The notes beneath the pieces were generated by a model. That model searched no databases. It had not been told where the DNA came from and worked only from the letters and a program-made list of their open reading frames with translations. The position numbers and the translations under genes were made by a program. DNA of 64,000 bases from QZLE01 sp033852075 (GTDB lineage Bacteria > Pseudomonadota > Gammaproteobacteria > QZLD01), in contig JAWSVC010000027.1 of NCBI GenBank assembly GCA_033852075.1, forward strand, positions 11,913 to 75,912. The letters run 5' to 3'. Below are positions 18,190-26,935 of this stretch, one piece after another. Numbering within the stretch: the stretch's first letter is position 1; each line of letters begins with the position of its first letter.

Positions 18190-18753
18190 TTAAACATTCA
18201 GTATTTTACTACACTGTTCCACAACAATATCTATACATTCAGATGGCTTCTTTTTTAATAAACCGTAATCGATCATTATAAGTGGCTGAACCAAAGCTCC
18301 CCATAAAATAGCTGATAAGCATTCGTGATTTTCAAAATTATCAGTTCCTTTTGCTACAGCCTTAATAACCATGTCAATAAGATTGGAATGTTTTTCATCT
18401 AAATCACCATCGGGAAATGTATTCTGATTTAATAAGATAAATCTGAAACGTTCTGGGTATGCTTCAGCATATTTATAAGCATACTCAATACCAGCCTTTA
18501 GAACTTCATACCGGCTGTCAGGATCTATGTCCTTAACAATCTCATACAAGCCATGGCTAAAAGCCAATATTTCCCTGACATAAAGTTCCCATCCCATCTC
18601 GTTTTTGCTTTTATAATGTTTATACAGTGCGCTATCAGTTACGCCTGCCTCAAACGCGATATCTTTTATTGAAGTGCTGGCAAATCCCGGTCTGCCAAAT
18701 AATCTTATTGCGGCAGCTTCGATTATTTTTTTCTTTGACGGATGTCTTCCCAT
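18190..18753 (-). CDS. TetR-family transcriptional regulator
   Basis: 187 residues. The N-terminal helix-turn-helix is AAIRLFGRPGFASTSIKDIAFEAGVTDSALYKHYKSK, split as helix 2 about 25-33 and recognition helix about 37-46. The C-terminal domain is a ligand pocket of unknown specificity. Members repress nearby genes and release DNA on binding a small molecule. It lies 31 bases downstream of the MBL hydrolase gene on the same strand, so they may share a transcript, but no operator was identified. Confidence 0.88.
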   Translation of the reverse strand: MGRHPSKKKIIEAAAIRLFGRPGFASTSIKDIAFEAGVTDSALYKHYKSKNEMGWELYVREILAFSHGLYEIVKDIDPDSRYEVLKAGIEYAYKYAEAYPERFRFILLNQNTFPDGDLDEKHSNLIDMVIKAVAKGTDNFENHECLSAILWGALVQPLIMIDYGLLKKKPSECIDIVVEQCSKILNV

Positions 18754-18784
18754 CTTAAGTAATAAAACCTATCAATTTTTTGGA

Positions 18785-19441
18785 TTATAAAAATGGGTTA
18801 CCATTTATTTCATCTCCGACAGTTGTAAATGGTCCATGACCAGTAACAACTTCGGTATTCGGAGGTAATGTAAATACTTTCTCTTTAATAGACTTAAATA
18901 ACGTTGAAGTATTTCCACCCCAAAGATCAGTTCTTCCTATCGAGTGTCTGAACAACACATCACCAACAACAATTACTCCTGCATCTTCAAAATAGATACT
19001 CACAGAGCCAGGAGAATGACCTGGTGTGTGCAAAATTTTTCCATTACCAATACAGGTAGTATCACCCTCTTTAATAAATACATCTGGATCAACTTTTTTA
19101 AAATTGGTTGGTAACCCAAACTTTCTACATTGATCATCAACCTTATTCCAAAGTTCAAGATCCATTTCGCATATATAAACAGTTGCATTGGTTTTTTCTT
19201 TTAATTCACCAACACCCATAATATGATCAGAATGTGCGTGCGTACAATAAATCCCTATAACTTCCTCTCCGCCAAGTTCATTTACAGCCCCTATAATTTG
19301 GTCAACATTACCGCCAGGATCAAAAACCAGTGCTTTTTTTGAGCTTTTTTCAACCATTACAGTGCAATTACACTGTAAAAAACCGACAGGCATAACGGCA
19401 AAAGCTAGATCCGATTCGTTTTGTTGTTGATTTTCACTCAT
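18785..19441 (-). CDS. Metallo-beta-lactamase-fold hydrolase, glyoxalase II-like
   Basis: 218 residues from the ATG at 19441 (GAGAA upstream); a second in-frame ATG four codons earlier has a worse ribosome site. The metal motif THAHSDHIMG (HxHxDH), then HTPGHSPGS and GDVLFRHSIGRTDLWGG, are typical of the YcbL/glyoxalase II branch, which hydrolyses thioesters such as S-lactoylglutathione. The final motif VVTGHGPFTTVGDE supplies the last His ligand. It is cytoplasmic, with no signal. The true substrate is unproven. Confidence 0.9.
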   Translation of the reverse strand: MSENQQQNESDLAFAVMPVGFLQCNCTVMVEKSSKKALVFDPGGNVDQIIGAVNELGGEEVIGIYCTHAHSDHIMGVGELKEKTNATVYICEMDLELWNKVDDQCRKFGLPTNFKKVDPDVFIKEGDTTCIGNGKILHTPGHSPGSVSIYFEDAGVIVVGDVLFRHSIGRTDLWGGNTSTLFKSIKEKVFTLPPNTEVVTGHGPFTTVGDEINGNPFL

Positions 19442-19593
19442 GATATTTCTCATATTTGTTAAATTTCAAAGGGACTATATCATCACAGACATATGATTTG
19501 CGGCTAAGTAAATAAACGTTGCCTCACAATTTATAACTTAGGCTATAATAGAAGATCGACACCAAATAACCAATTACTTTATTGAATTTATCT

Positions 19594-20604
19594 ATGAAAA
19601 ATATATCTGTTTTTATTTCTATTCCGGTCATTATTGTGTCGTTATTGATACTTATTAATTCAAATTTTCAAGGTTCTGAATGGTGCACTAAAAACTTAAA
19701 ACTATTCGGAACAACAGTAACTATCCAATTAAATCATAAAAACCGTTCAATTCGTGATAGTGCCATTCAAAAGATTATTGATGAATTTAAACGTATCGAA
19801 GCTAAATTTAGCCCATACATTAGTACTAGCGAACTATCCATAATTAATAAAACGGCTTATGGCAATATTTTTAAAGTTTCTGATGAAACAGCTGAGCTAA
19901 TAAGATTTTCTTTAAAAATTTCTCGGCTCTCAGAAGGTGCATTTGATATAACTTATGCTTCGGTTGGTAACCTTTATGATTTCCGCAAAAAGACCAAACC
20001 AAACCAAGATCAATTAGATAAGGGGTTTTCCGGCATCGGCTACACCAATCTAAAACTTGATCAAAATAATAATCTGACCTTTAAAAACCAGAATACTAAA
20101 ATCAGCTTTGGTGGTTTTGCGAAAGGCTATGCTGTAAAAAAAGCGATTGATATTATAAAAGGATATGGCATAAGAAATGCGCTAGTTACCGCAGGTGGTG
20201 ATTCTATGGTAATTGGCCTTAAAGATAATAACCCATGGCGCACCGGAATAAAGGCTCCAAGAGGCCCTGTTAGAGCAGTTTATACTTTTAATCTAACAGA
20301 CAAAGCCATTTCAACTTCCGGGGATTATGAGCGATTCTTTGTGAGTAATGACGGGGATCGCATACACCATATCGTTAATCCTTCAACCGGCAAATCTGCT
20401 TCAGATGTTCAAAGTGTTACTGTAATTGGAAATAACCCTACTTTCACAGACGCCCTATCAACATCAATGTTCGTAATGGGTGCAAGAAGAAGCATTGTAT
20501 TGGCTGAAAATTTAAAAAACATTGAGGTGTTAGTCATTGATAAATCAGGAAGCATACACAAATCTTCCGGTTTTCCAAAGCACCAGAACTTTTCAGACAA
20601 ATAA
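19594..20604 (+). CDS. apbE: FAD:protein FMN transferase ApbE
   Basis: 336 residues from the ATG at 19594; a TTG four codons upstream is an unlikely alternative. An N-terminal hydrophobic anchor (about residues 5-22) places it in the periplasm. ApbE attaches FMN from FAD to Thr or Ser of proteins such as NqrB/C and RnfG. Family motifs in order are GGFAKGYAVKKAID, TAGGDSMVIG, STSGDYERFF, HHIVNPSTGKSA and TDALSTSMFVMG, the last carrying the metal-binding Asp and Ser/Thr. No nqr or rnf genes are in the window, so its target is not shown. Confidence 0.94.
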   Translation: MKNISVFISIPVIIVSLLILINSNFQGSEWCTKNLKLFGTTVTIQLNHKNRSIRDSAIQKIIDEFKRIEAKFSPYISTSELSIINKTAYGNIFKVSDETAELIRFSLKISRLSEGAFDITYASVGNLYDFRKKTKPNQDQLDKGFSGIGYTNLKLDQNNNLTFKNQNTKISFGGFAKGYAVKKAIDIIKGYGIRNALVTAGGDSMVIGLKDNNPWRTGIKAPRGPVRAVYTFNLTDKAISTSGDYERFFVSNDGDRIHHIVNPSTGKSASDVQSVTVIGNNPTFTDALSTSMFVMGARRSIVLAENLKNIEVLVIDKSGSIHKSSGFPKHQNFSDK

Positions 20605-20677
20605 TTAAACTCATTAAATTTTTAAGCGCTCACTACCAAATGGCCTTGCTCTTCTGCTCATAATAAATAACATTAAG

Positions 20678-21346
20678 CTATGAAGCAGATATCCGATATG
20701 CCTGTTCCCATAAACGCTGAGAGTTATTCTTAAGATATTGTAGTGTTGGATTTAAGGTTCGCAACTCGGTCAAACAAGCAGCCTCTATCGATTTTAGTGC
20801 TAGTTCGTTATATACCGGAACAATTTTATTATACAACCCAACACATTGCTGCTTTACAGATACTGCATGTTTGATTGCCAAATCAACTTTATCATTATGC
20901 TTTTGCAGAGAAATATCTTTAGTTGTAATCTTTCCTGTTTCGGGAATTGGGCAGGAAAATGAAACATGCAGCTTAGAAGTATTACGCCGATTATCTCTTT
21001 TCTCTCTTATACGGATACCAGACCATCCAGTTTCACTAACAGGGCATTCAGATACCTCTAAAGCTAAACTACGAATCATGAAGGTTGGAAATCCTGCGCT
21101 ATTATAATGATCGTTACGGCAAGAAATTGCAGCCCTCAACGTATCATCAATATTTGCATAATCTTTAAAAGAGAAAAATTTTGTTACTTTATAATCGGAA
21201 CGCTCAATCCGCACATTCAAGCCATCAAGACGTTTAGCCTCGTGCCTTGTTAGTGTGATATTATAAAAATCTGCTATATCTTCCCTTAACTTAGCTAGTG
21301 TAAATTTCGCTTCTTTTAGTTCAGATTTATTATTCTTATCCTGCAA
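20678..21346 (-). CDS. Unidentified cytoplasmic protein
   Basis: 222 residues, without signal peptide or membrane helix. There is a basic central part with a beta-rich stretch WSGIRIREKRDNRRNTSKLHV and a helical C-terminal half (AIKHAVSVKQQCVGLYNKIV). The central stretch faintly resembles AP2-like DNA-binding modules, but this is not strong enough to assign. It is convergent with apbE and divergent from hydE, from which it is separated by 329 bases. Confidence 0.6.
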   Translation of the reverse strand: MQDKNNKSELKEAKFTLAKLREDIADFYNITLTRHEAKRLDGLNVRIERSDYKVTKFFSFKDYANIDDTLRAAISCRNDHYNSAGFPTFMIRSLALEVSECPVSETGWSGIRIREKRDNRRNTSKLHVSFSCPIPETGKITTKDISLQKHNDKVDLAIKHAVSVKQQCVGLYNKIVPVYNELALKSIEAACLTELRTLNPTLQYLKNNSQRLWEQAYRISAS

Positions 21347-21675
21347 AACTCATACCCCAAACGAATATAGAATTATACAGCCCCAGTTTGTCATAAAAGC
21401 ATTAGATTTATTTTTTGACATATCAAAAAGATACTTCAAAAAACTCTCCCAAATCTAACAACTTTAAATTATTAAACCATTATATACTACAAGGTATATA
21501 AGTAAAGCCTAACTTTATGTAATACACTAATGCAATAGACATTAGAATAACTTTTGCCAACAAAATCAGAACAGATAATAACCATTTAGAGCAAATCAAG
21601 TAATTTTTATAATATTTTGATAACTGACATTAAAATCTTTGTTATCATTTCGTTAAATAAAATTAAAGCGGAATA
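21347..21675. promoter_or_regulatory. 329-base divergent intergenic region with two inverted repeats, upstream of hydE
   Basis: Very AT-rich and non-coding. It contains TATATAC-TACAAG-GTATATA at 21481-21500 (7-bp arms), and TGATAAC (21618-21624) paired with GTTATCA (21641-21647), 28 bases before the hydE start. Either could be an operator. Neither matches an FNR box. No clear -35/-10 pair was chosen. Confidence 0.4.
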
Positions 21676-22758
21676 ATGATGAGCAGGATTTGTGAGATCT
21701 TAAATAAAGATTTAGAGTTTAAAGACATAGTTCAGCTATTATCAATATCTGATAAGAATGACTTGGATTTACTCTTTAAGCGAGCATATAAAGTCAAAAC
21801 CGAAAACGTTGGTAATAAGGTATATTTTCGGGGAATCGTAGAATTTAGCAATATCTGCACAAAGGATTGTTTTTACTGCGGAATACGCAAAAGTAATACA
21901 GCAGTAAAACGATTTAAAATGGAATCTCAGGAAATTATTGATGCTGCAATATGGGCTTACAATGAAGGCTATGGTTCAATAGTTCTTCAAAGCGGAGAAA
22001 GATGTGACGATAATTTTACCAATCTTGTTGAAGATCTGCTTCTTGAAATAAAGCGAAAAACAAACAACAAACTTGGCATTACGTTATCTCTTGGTGAACA
22101 ATCCGAAGAAACATACCAACGTTGGTTTAAAGCTGGCGGCCACAGATATCTATTACGAATAGAAACATCAAACCCATTATTGTATCAATCTTTACATCCA
22201 CAGGATCACTCGCATGAAGCCAGAATTAAATGCCTTAAGTCATTAAAAAAGATTGGTTACCAAACAGGTACCGGAGTCATGATAGGCCTTCCAAATCAAA
22301 CCATTGAAGACTTAGCTAATGACATTATTTTCTTTAAAGAAAATGATATTGACATGATTGGCATGGGACCATTTATTCCACATCATGATACCCCTCTTGC
22401 CGAAAGTATGGGTAAATTTGAGGAATATAAAGAAAAACAATTAGAATTAGGGCTGAAAATGATTGCTATAGCCCGAATTTACCTCAAGGACATTAATATT
22501 GCATCTACCACTGCGCTTCAAGCCTTGGATCATTCAGGACGCGAAATGGGCCTTCAGGCTGGCGCCAACATTATCATGCCTAATGTTACTAATACTAAAT
22601 ATCGAGAGCAGTACCAACTTTATGACAACAAACCATGCCTAGATGAAAATTCCAGCATGTGCAAAACTTGCCTTGGCAACCGCATAAAATCAGTTGGTGA
22701 GACCGTTGGCTATAATGAATGGGGTGATAGTCCGCATTATAAAAAAAGAATCAAGTAA
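21676..22758 (+). CDS. hydE: Radical SAM protein, HydE-like ([FeFe]-hydrogenase maturase E)
   Basis: 360 residues. The radical SAM motif is Cys61-x3-Cys65-x2-Cys68 in NICTKDCFYCGIRKSN. A second cluster motif near the C-terminus, Cys321-x7-Cys329-x2-Cys332, has the exact spacing of the auxiliary cluster of HydE. LQSGERCDD, TLSLGEQSEETYQRW and TGTGVMIGLPNQT are also typical. HydE helps make the dithiomethylamine-bearing diiron centre of [FeFe]-hydrogenase. BioB and PylB are related, but BioB lacks the second motif. No hydF, hydG or hydrogenase is nearby, so it may be a HydE homologue with another job. A CGGA site precedes two consecutive ATGs. Confidence 0.82.
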   Translation: MMSRICEILNKDLEFKDIVQLLSISDKNDLDLLFKRAYKVKTENVGNKVYFRGIVEFSNICTKDCFYCGIRKSNTAVKRFKMESQEIIDAAIWAYNEGYGSIVLQSGERCDDNFTNLVEDLLLEIKRKTNNKLGITLSLGEQSEETYQRWFKAGGHRYLLRIETSNPLLYQSLHPQDHSHEARIKCLKSLKKIGYQTGTGVMIGLPNQTIEDLANDIIFFKENDIDMIGMGPFIPHHDTPLAESMGKFEEYKEKQLELGLKMIAIARIYLKDINIASTTALQALDHSGREMGLQAGANIIMPNVTNTKYREQYQLYDNKPCLDENSSMCKTCLGNRIKSVGETVGYNEWGDSPHYKKRIK

Positions 22759-22764
22759 ATATAT

Positions 22765-22773
22765 GGGGGGGGG
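22765..22773. repeat. Nine-G homopolymer in a 34-base intergenic gap
   Basis: Nine consecutive Gs lie between the 3' ends of the convergent hydE and STAS genes. The tract is long for AT-rich DNA. It is outside any coding region or likely promoter, so phase variation of these two genes is not expected. Confidence 0.6.
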
Positions 22774-22792
22774 CAATATTTCTATTTTTTAG

Positions 22793-23065
22793 CTATAAAC
22801 TATCACCCAAACCAAGCATATCAATTGAGTTTCTTAATGCTTCAGATGGTTTTTCATAACCAAGTTGAATGTGTGATTCATTAGCAGTTTTGGCAAAAGA
22901 GCAAAGCAACTGTATAGCCGCAGTGTCGGCACGTTCAACTTTTGATCCATCAATCTTTACAATATCTGTTTCAGACTTCATAGCCTCAAACATCTTTTCA
23001 CTAATCATCATTACCGATGCTATTGTAAATTGTTCCGGTAATTCAATTACGCATTCTTCACTCAT
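22793..23065 (-). CDS. STAS-domain protein of the chemotaxis operon
   Basis: 90 residues, one STAS domain: a beta-strand VIELPEQFTIASV, then TDIVKIDGSKVERADTAAIQLLCSFAKTA, where the DTAA loop corresponds to the phosphorylatable DSxG region of anti-sigma-factor antagonists (Thr instead of Ser). The C-terminal helix is EALRNSIDMLGLGDSL. It is the last gene of cheY-cheA-cheW-cheW-mcp-STAS, 82 bases after mcp. Small STAS proteins are common in che clusters of aquatic gammaproteobacteria, but their role is poorly defined. Confidence 0.85.
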   Translation of the reverse strand: MSEECVIELPEQFTIASVMMISEKMFEAMKSETDIVKIDGSKVERADTAAIQLLCSFAKTANESHIQLGYEKPSEALRNSIDMLGLGDSL

Positions 23066-23108
23066 ATTTAGCCTTCATTAATACACGATTGTCAGTGAAT
23101 AGAATTTT

Positions 23109-23142
23109 TTGGGGGTACAAGACTAAAAACCTTATACCCCAA
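23109..23142 (-). other. Intercistronic hairpin between mcp and the STAS gene
   Basis: TTGGGGGTA and TACCCCAA can pair (8 bp, one bulged G) around a 17-base loop. In the direction of the operon no T-run follows, so it is more likely an RNA-processing or partial-attenuation element than a full terminator. Confidence 0.35.
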
Positions 23143-23147
23143 GGTTT

Positions 23148-25709
23148 TTAAAACTCTTCCCAATCATCATCACTTGGTTTAACTGTTTCGACATTAACAG
23201 GTGGTTTTGATATCGATTTTACCGTGTCTTGCTCATTAACAACTTGCTGTTTTACTACAGACGCTGATACGGATGATTGAACAGCAGTCTTAACTAAACG
23301 ATTACCTAAGTCGAAAAATGCTACTTGCTGTTTCATTGTTTGAGCTTGTGAACTTAAGTTTTCACTATTAGCTGACGCCTCTTCAGCCAAAGCTGCATTG
23401 CGTTGAGTAATGTCGTCCATATTTGCAAGAGCTTGGTTAACCTGACCAATTCCGGTGGTTTGTTCCAAACTGGCCGCAGCAATTTCAGAGATCATATCAC
23501 CTACTTTTTTAACTCCATCTACGATCTCACCAAGAATACTTCCTGATTTTTCAACAAGTTCTGAACCTGCTTTAACCTTACCGACACTATCCTGAATAAG
23601 CTCCTTAATCTCTTTTGCAGCTGTTGCGCTGCGCTGCGCAAGATTTCTTACTTCTGTTGCAACTACTGCAAATCCACGACCTTGCTCACCTGCCCTTGCG
23701 GCCTCAACTGAAGCATTAAGAGCCAACAGATTAGTCTGGAATGCAATCTCATCGATAACACCAATAATATCTGCGATCTTGTTACTACTTGTATTGATTT
23801 CTTCCATCGCTGCAACAGCTTGCTTAACAATGGAACCACCATGATCAGCTGTTTGTCTGGCACCAATAGCAAGCTGATTGGCCTGTTCTGCATTATCAGC
23901 ATTTTGTTTAACAGTACTCGTTAGCTCTTCCATACTTGAAGCTGTCTCTTCAAGAGAAGATGCTTGTTCTTCGGTACGTTTAGACATGTCGGCATTGCCA
24001 TCTGCTATTTCGTTAGATGCTGATGCAACAATATCTGATGCCTGTGCTATGTTTTCTACAACCTGAGCAATATTATCCATGGTTCTGTTCAGTGCCTTGG
24101 TAAGCACACCAAACTGTCCAGGATGGTCCACCTCTATACGCTTTGTTAAATCGCCATCAGCAAGCGCAACTGTAACTTCAGTAGTATCTTTAATCCCTTG
24201 CATTACCACTTCTAACGTGCGATTAATATTATTTTTAAGGGTTGCTAAATCACCTTTTAGATTTACATCAACGCGCTTATTAAACTCTGCCTGCGCAACT
24301 GAAGCCATAACATCATTTATCGACTTCATTGCTGTATCAAGAGCCTTCATGGCATCAAGAGCAGCATCGGCACTGCGTTTATACTCCCCTTGCAACTCTA
24401 CATCAATTCTCTTACTAAATTCCCCATCGGCCATTGCTTCCATTAATTCAAATAAAGCCCCCATGGTAACTTTCATGTTATCAACCGAATTATTAATGCC
24501 TTGTTTAAGTTGATCTAAATCCCCATTGACCTGAATTTCAACCTTTTTATTAAAGCTTCCAGCAGCCATATTTGAAACTGCTTCAATACTATCAGCAATA
24601 GCCTGTTGAATTGCAGCAATTAGCTCATTAAATGCATCCCCAGCTGCACCAACCTCATCTTTGGAATGAACATCAACTCTGGCAGAAAAATCATTACTTT
24701 GCCGGACTTCCATCATTTTATTAGCAAATGAAACAATAGGTTTTACTATCCCTCTCGTTATAAAAAACGCAAACACAATACCAAGTATTACAATTATGAA
24801 TGCTCCCGTTAAAAGTTTATAACTAGCGCTACTAATATCATCCTGAGTCTTTTCTTTTTGTCCCTCTAAAATTTTCTCTACAACTTCAGAAATCATTTTG
24901 CCTTTTTCAGCCAATATAGCTCTATCTTCAGCCATATCTTGCATATATTTTCTGGCAATATCGGAATTAGTATCGTATTTCTTTACTGATTCAAGAAGTT
25001 TTTCGGCGGTGCGAATATGCTGAATATTATCATAACGACTTGCAAGATTAACCAATATGGTTTCAACCTCTTCTAATTCTTTCTTGGCATTTTCATAATA
25101 CTTTTCATTATTAAACAACAAATAACTGGCATTCATTCTTCGAGCATTCAAAAGGTGCTTCAACATGTTATTACCGTCAATAATCTTTTGGATTTTATCC
25201 ATGCGTTTTTCTACAGAAGCACCATTTTTAACCATACTTTCATATTCAACTTTTTGTTCCTGAAGTATGGCCTCTATTTCATCATTAACCTTAATCCCAA
25301 GCCTTGCTAGTTCTTGTTGACCCTCTATATTTAAATCATGTGCTTTAACGAAATGCTCAAAAAAAGCCTGACGATACGACTCAGCGACTTCGATAACCTT
25401 TAACATATCCCGTTTATCATCTTCATCTTCAAAGATTTGAATAGCTGCATTGGCCTGGTCTATGGTTGAATTTAAATTTTTATCAACAACTGATTTATAC
25501 TTGTCATCTTCTTCATCCATAAATTTCAGGGCACCGACACGAGCTTGATCAGTAAAGGCTATTACATTATTTACCCTTTCGATTTTATTGATTCTGTTTG
25601 ACAGATCATTTTGTTGCACTATGGCTAAAACTACCATGACGCATGTCAAAATGAGAATGACTCCAAAACCAATCCCAAGCTTCATACCCAGTTTCATATT
25701 TTTGAACAT
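23148..25709 (-). CDS. Methyl-accepting chemotaxis protein, HBM-like helical sensor, five HAMP-type units
   Basis: 853 residues. TM1 is about residues 9-30; a long all-helical periplasmic domain of about 250 residues (HBM or bimodular 4-helix type, as in McpS-like receptors for organic acids) follows, then TM2 about 297-317. Five serial HAMP-type units end in DHPGQFGVLTKALN. The hairpin tip is IAFQTNLLALNASVEAARAGEQGRG. A flexible 50-residue tail ends in DDDWEEF, which resembles the NWETF pentapeptide that tethers CheR and CheB. It lies inside the che operon, downstream of two cheW genes. AAGGAAGG precedes the ATG. Confidence 0.95.
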   Translation of the reverse strand: MFKNMKLGMKLGIGFGVILILTCVMVVLAIVQQNDLSNRINKIERVNNVIAFTDQARVGALKFMDEEDDKYKSVVDKNLNSTIDQANAAIQIFEDEDDKRDMLKVIEVAESYRQAFFEHFVKAHDLNIEGQQELARLGIKVNDEIEAILQEQKVEYESMVKNGASVEKRMDKIQKIIDGNNMLKHLLNARRMNASYLLFNNEKYYENAKKELEEVETILVNLASRYDNIQHIRTAEKLLESVKKYDTNSDIARKYMQDMAEDRAILAEKGKMISEVVEKILEGQKEKTQDDISSASYKLLTGAFIIVILGIVFAFFITRGIVKPIVSFANKMMEVRQSNDFSARVDVHSKDEVGAAGDAFNELIAAIQQAIADSIEAVSNMAAGSFNKKVEIQVNGDLDQLKQGINNSVDNMKVTMGALFELMEAMADGEFSKRIDVELQGEYKRSADAALDAMKALDTAMKSINDVMASVAQAEFNKRVDVNLKGDLATLKNNINRTLEVVMQGIKDTTEVTVALADGDLTKRIEVDHPGQFGVLTKALNRTMDNIAQVVENIAQASDIVASASNEIADGNADMSKRTEEQASSLEETASSMEELTSTVKQNADNAEQANQLAIGARQTADHGGSIVKQAVAAMEEINTSSNKIADIIGVIDEIAFQTNLLALNASVEAARAGEQGRGFAVVATEVRNLAQRSATAAKEIKELIQDSVGKVKAGSELVEKSGSILGEIVDGVKKVGDMISEIAAASLEQTTGIGQVNQALANMDDITQRNAALAEEASANSENLSSQAQTMKQQVAFFDLGNRLVKTAVQSSVSASVVKQQVVNEQDTVKSISKPPVNVETVKPSDDDWEEF

Positions 25710-25789
25710 AACACCCTTCCTTTTGCAACCTTTTCAACTACAACCTTTAATAGTCAATTATTAAACTAGCTAGAACATATTCAATATTG

Positions 25790-26305
25790 CTAGTTAGTCT
25801 CATTTTCCCTAATAATTTCAAGTTCTTCGTCTTGCATAACATTATCTACATCAAGCAAAATAATTGTTTTATCATCAACAACAGCCATTCCAGTCATGTA
25901 TCGCGCATCTATTTTGCAACCGAATGTAGGTATATCCCGGTAATTATCCTCTGATATATCTATAACATCGGAAACCGCATCTACAACAAACGCAATTAAG
26001 ATTTCTTCTTCATCTACCTTTACTGAAACAACTATTACAACTGTTGTTGGTGTGTATTCAACATCATTCATTCCGAAGCGAAGTCTCATATCTATTACCG
26101 GAACCATTATTCCTCTTAGGTTAATGACCCCTTTCATAAAATCAGGAGTATTTGGAACTTCACGAACTCCTTCCCAACCTTTTATCTCGCGAATCTTTAA
26201 TATATGAATACCATAGATCTCTTTATCTACCTCAAATGTAAGATATTGCTCAATCTGCTTTTCAACAGAGACATCTTCGGCATTATTTAGATCTTCAAAT
26301 TCCAT
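25790..26305 (-). CDS. cheW: CheW chemotaxis coupling protein (second copy)
   Basis: 171 residues. A CheW fold covers about residues 18-155; it couples MCPs to the CheA kinase. Typical elements are EQYLTFEVDKEIYGIHILKIREIKGW, VPNTPDFMKGVINLRGIMVPVIDMRLRFGM and VVDAVSDVIDISED. About 17 acidic residues precede the domain. It lies between a paralogue and the mcp gene on the operon. It shares the VPNTP(D/A)F(M/V)KGV core with the upstream CheW but differs clearly elsewhere, so the pair may serve different receptors or arrays. Confidence 0.95.
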   Translation of the reverse strand: MEFEDLNNAEDVSVEKQIEQYLTFEVDKEIYGIHILKIREIKGWEGVREVPNTPDFMKGVINLRGIMVPVIDMRLRFGMNDVEYTPTTVVIVVSVKVDEEEILIAFVVDAVSDVIDISEDNYRDIPTFGCKIDARYMTGMAVVDDKTIILLDVDNVMQDEELEIIRENETN

Positions 26306-26352
26306 CTTTTACCCTTTTTCTAAACATAAATAGATTTTCATGCATGCCATCT

Positions 26353-26910
26353 TTAATTAACGTCGATTTCCATGAAGTTTTCCGGATCTAATAACGTATC
26401 TACATTCATTATCATTACCATTTTGTTATCACTTGAAACCAATCCGGTTAAAAATTCAGTTTTTACTTTAGTGCCAGTTTCTGGTACTGATTTAATATTG
26501 GTTTTGACGATATTTATAACATCGGAAACGGCGTCAACTACAATTCCAACAATTTTATCTCTGGTTGCAGTTTTAATTGATAGCACGACAATCACTGTGG
26601 TTTTGCCGTATTCAGAAGATGGCAGATCAAATCTAGACCTTAGATCTATAACCGGAACGATAGCACCGCGTAAGTTCAATACGCCTTTGACAAATGCAGG
26701 GGTGTTCGGAACCCTTGTCATATCGTTATATCCAAGTATTTCCTGTACTCTTAAAATATCAACGCAGTAATATTCTTCATCAAGTTCAAAAGAAAGATAC
26801 TGATCTTCTTCAACTATTATTTCTTGGTTATCAGCCGATTTCTTATTTTTAGCGCCCTCTTCTTGCGCCTTGCTATCTTTTAATGTATCACCTGCTGCTT
26901 CTGCCATCAT
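26353..26910 (-). CDS. cheW: CheW chemotaxis coupling protein (first copy)
   Basis: 185 residues with a 35-residue charged N-terminal extension before the CheW domain (EDQYLSFELDEEYYCVDILRVQEILGY, NLRGAIVPVIDLRSRFDLP, VVDAVSDVINIVKT). It lies 25 bases after cheA and 47 bases before a second cheW. CGGAGA is seven bases from the first of two consecutive ATGs. Two CheW proteins in one operon are common where receptor arrays are mixed. Confidence 0.95.
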   Translation of the reverse strand: MMAEAAGDTLKDSKAQEEGAKNKKSADNQEIIVEEDQYLSFELDEEYYCVDILRVQEILGYNDMTRVPNTPAFVKGVLNLRGAIVPVIDLRSRFDLPSSEYGKTTVIVVLSIKTATRDKIVGIVVDAVSDVINIVKTNIKSVPETGTKVKTEFLTGLVSSDNKMVMIMNVDTLLDPENFMEIDVN

Positions 26911-26935
26911 TAAGTCTCCGATCTGAATACAGTCC

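Noticed and set aside
21676..22758. Biotin synthase BioB
   Set aside because: The auxiliary C-x7-C-x2-C motif and the EFSNICTKDCFYCGIR context fit HydE; BioB lacks the former.
22765..22773. Phase-variable G tract
   Set aside because: It lies after both stop codons, not in a coding region or promoter.
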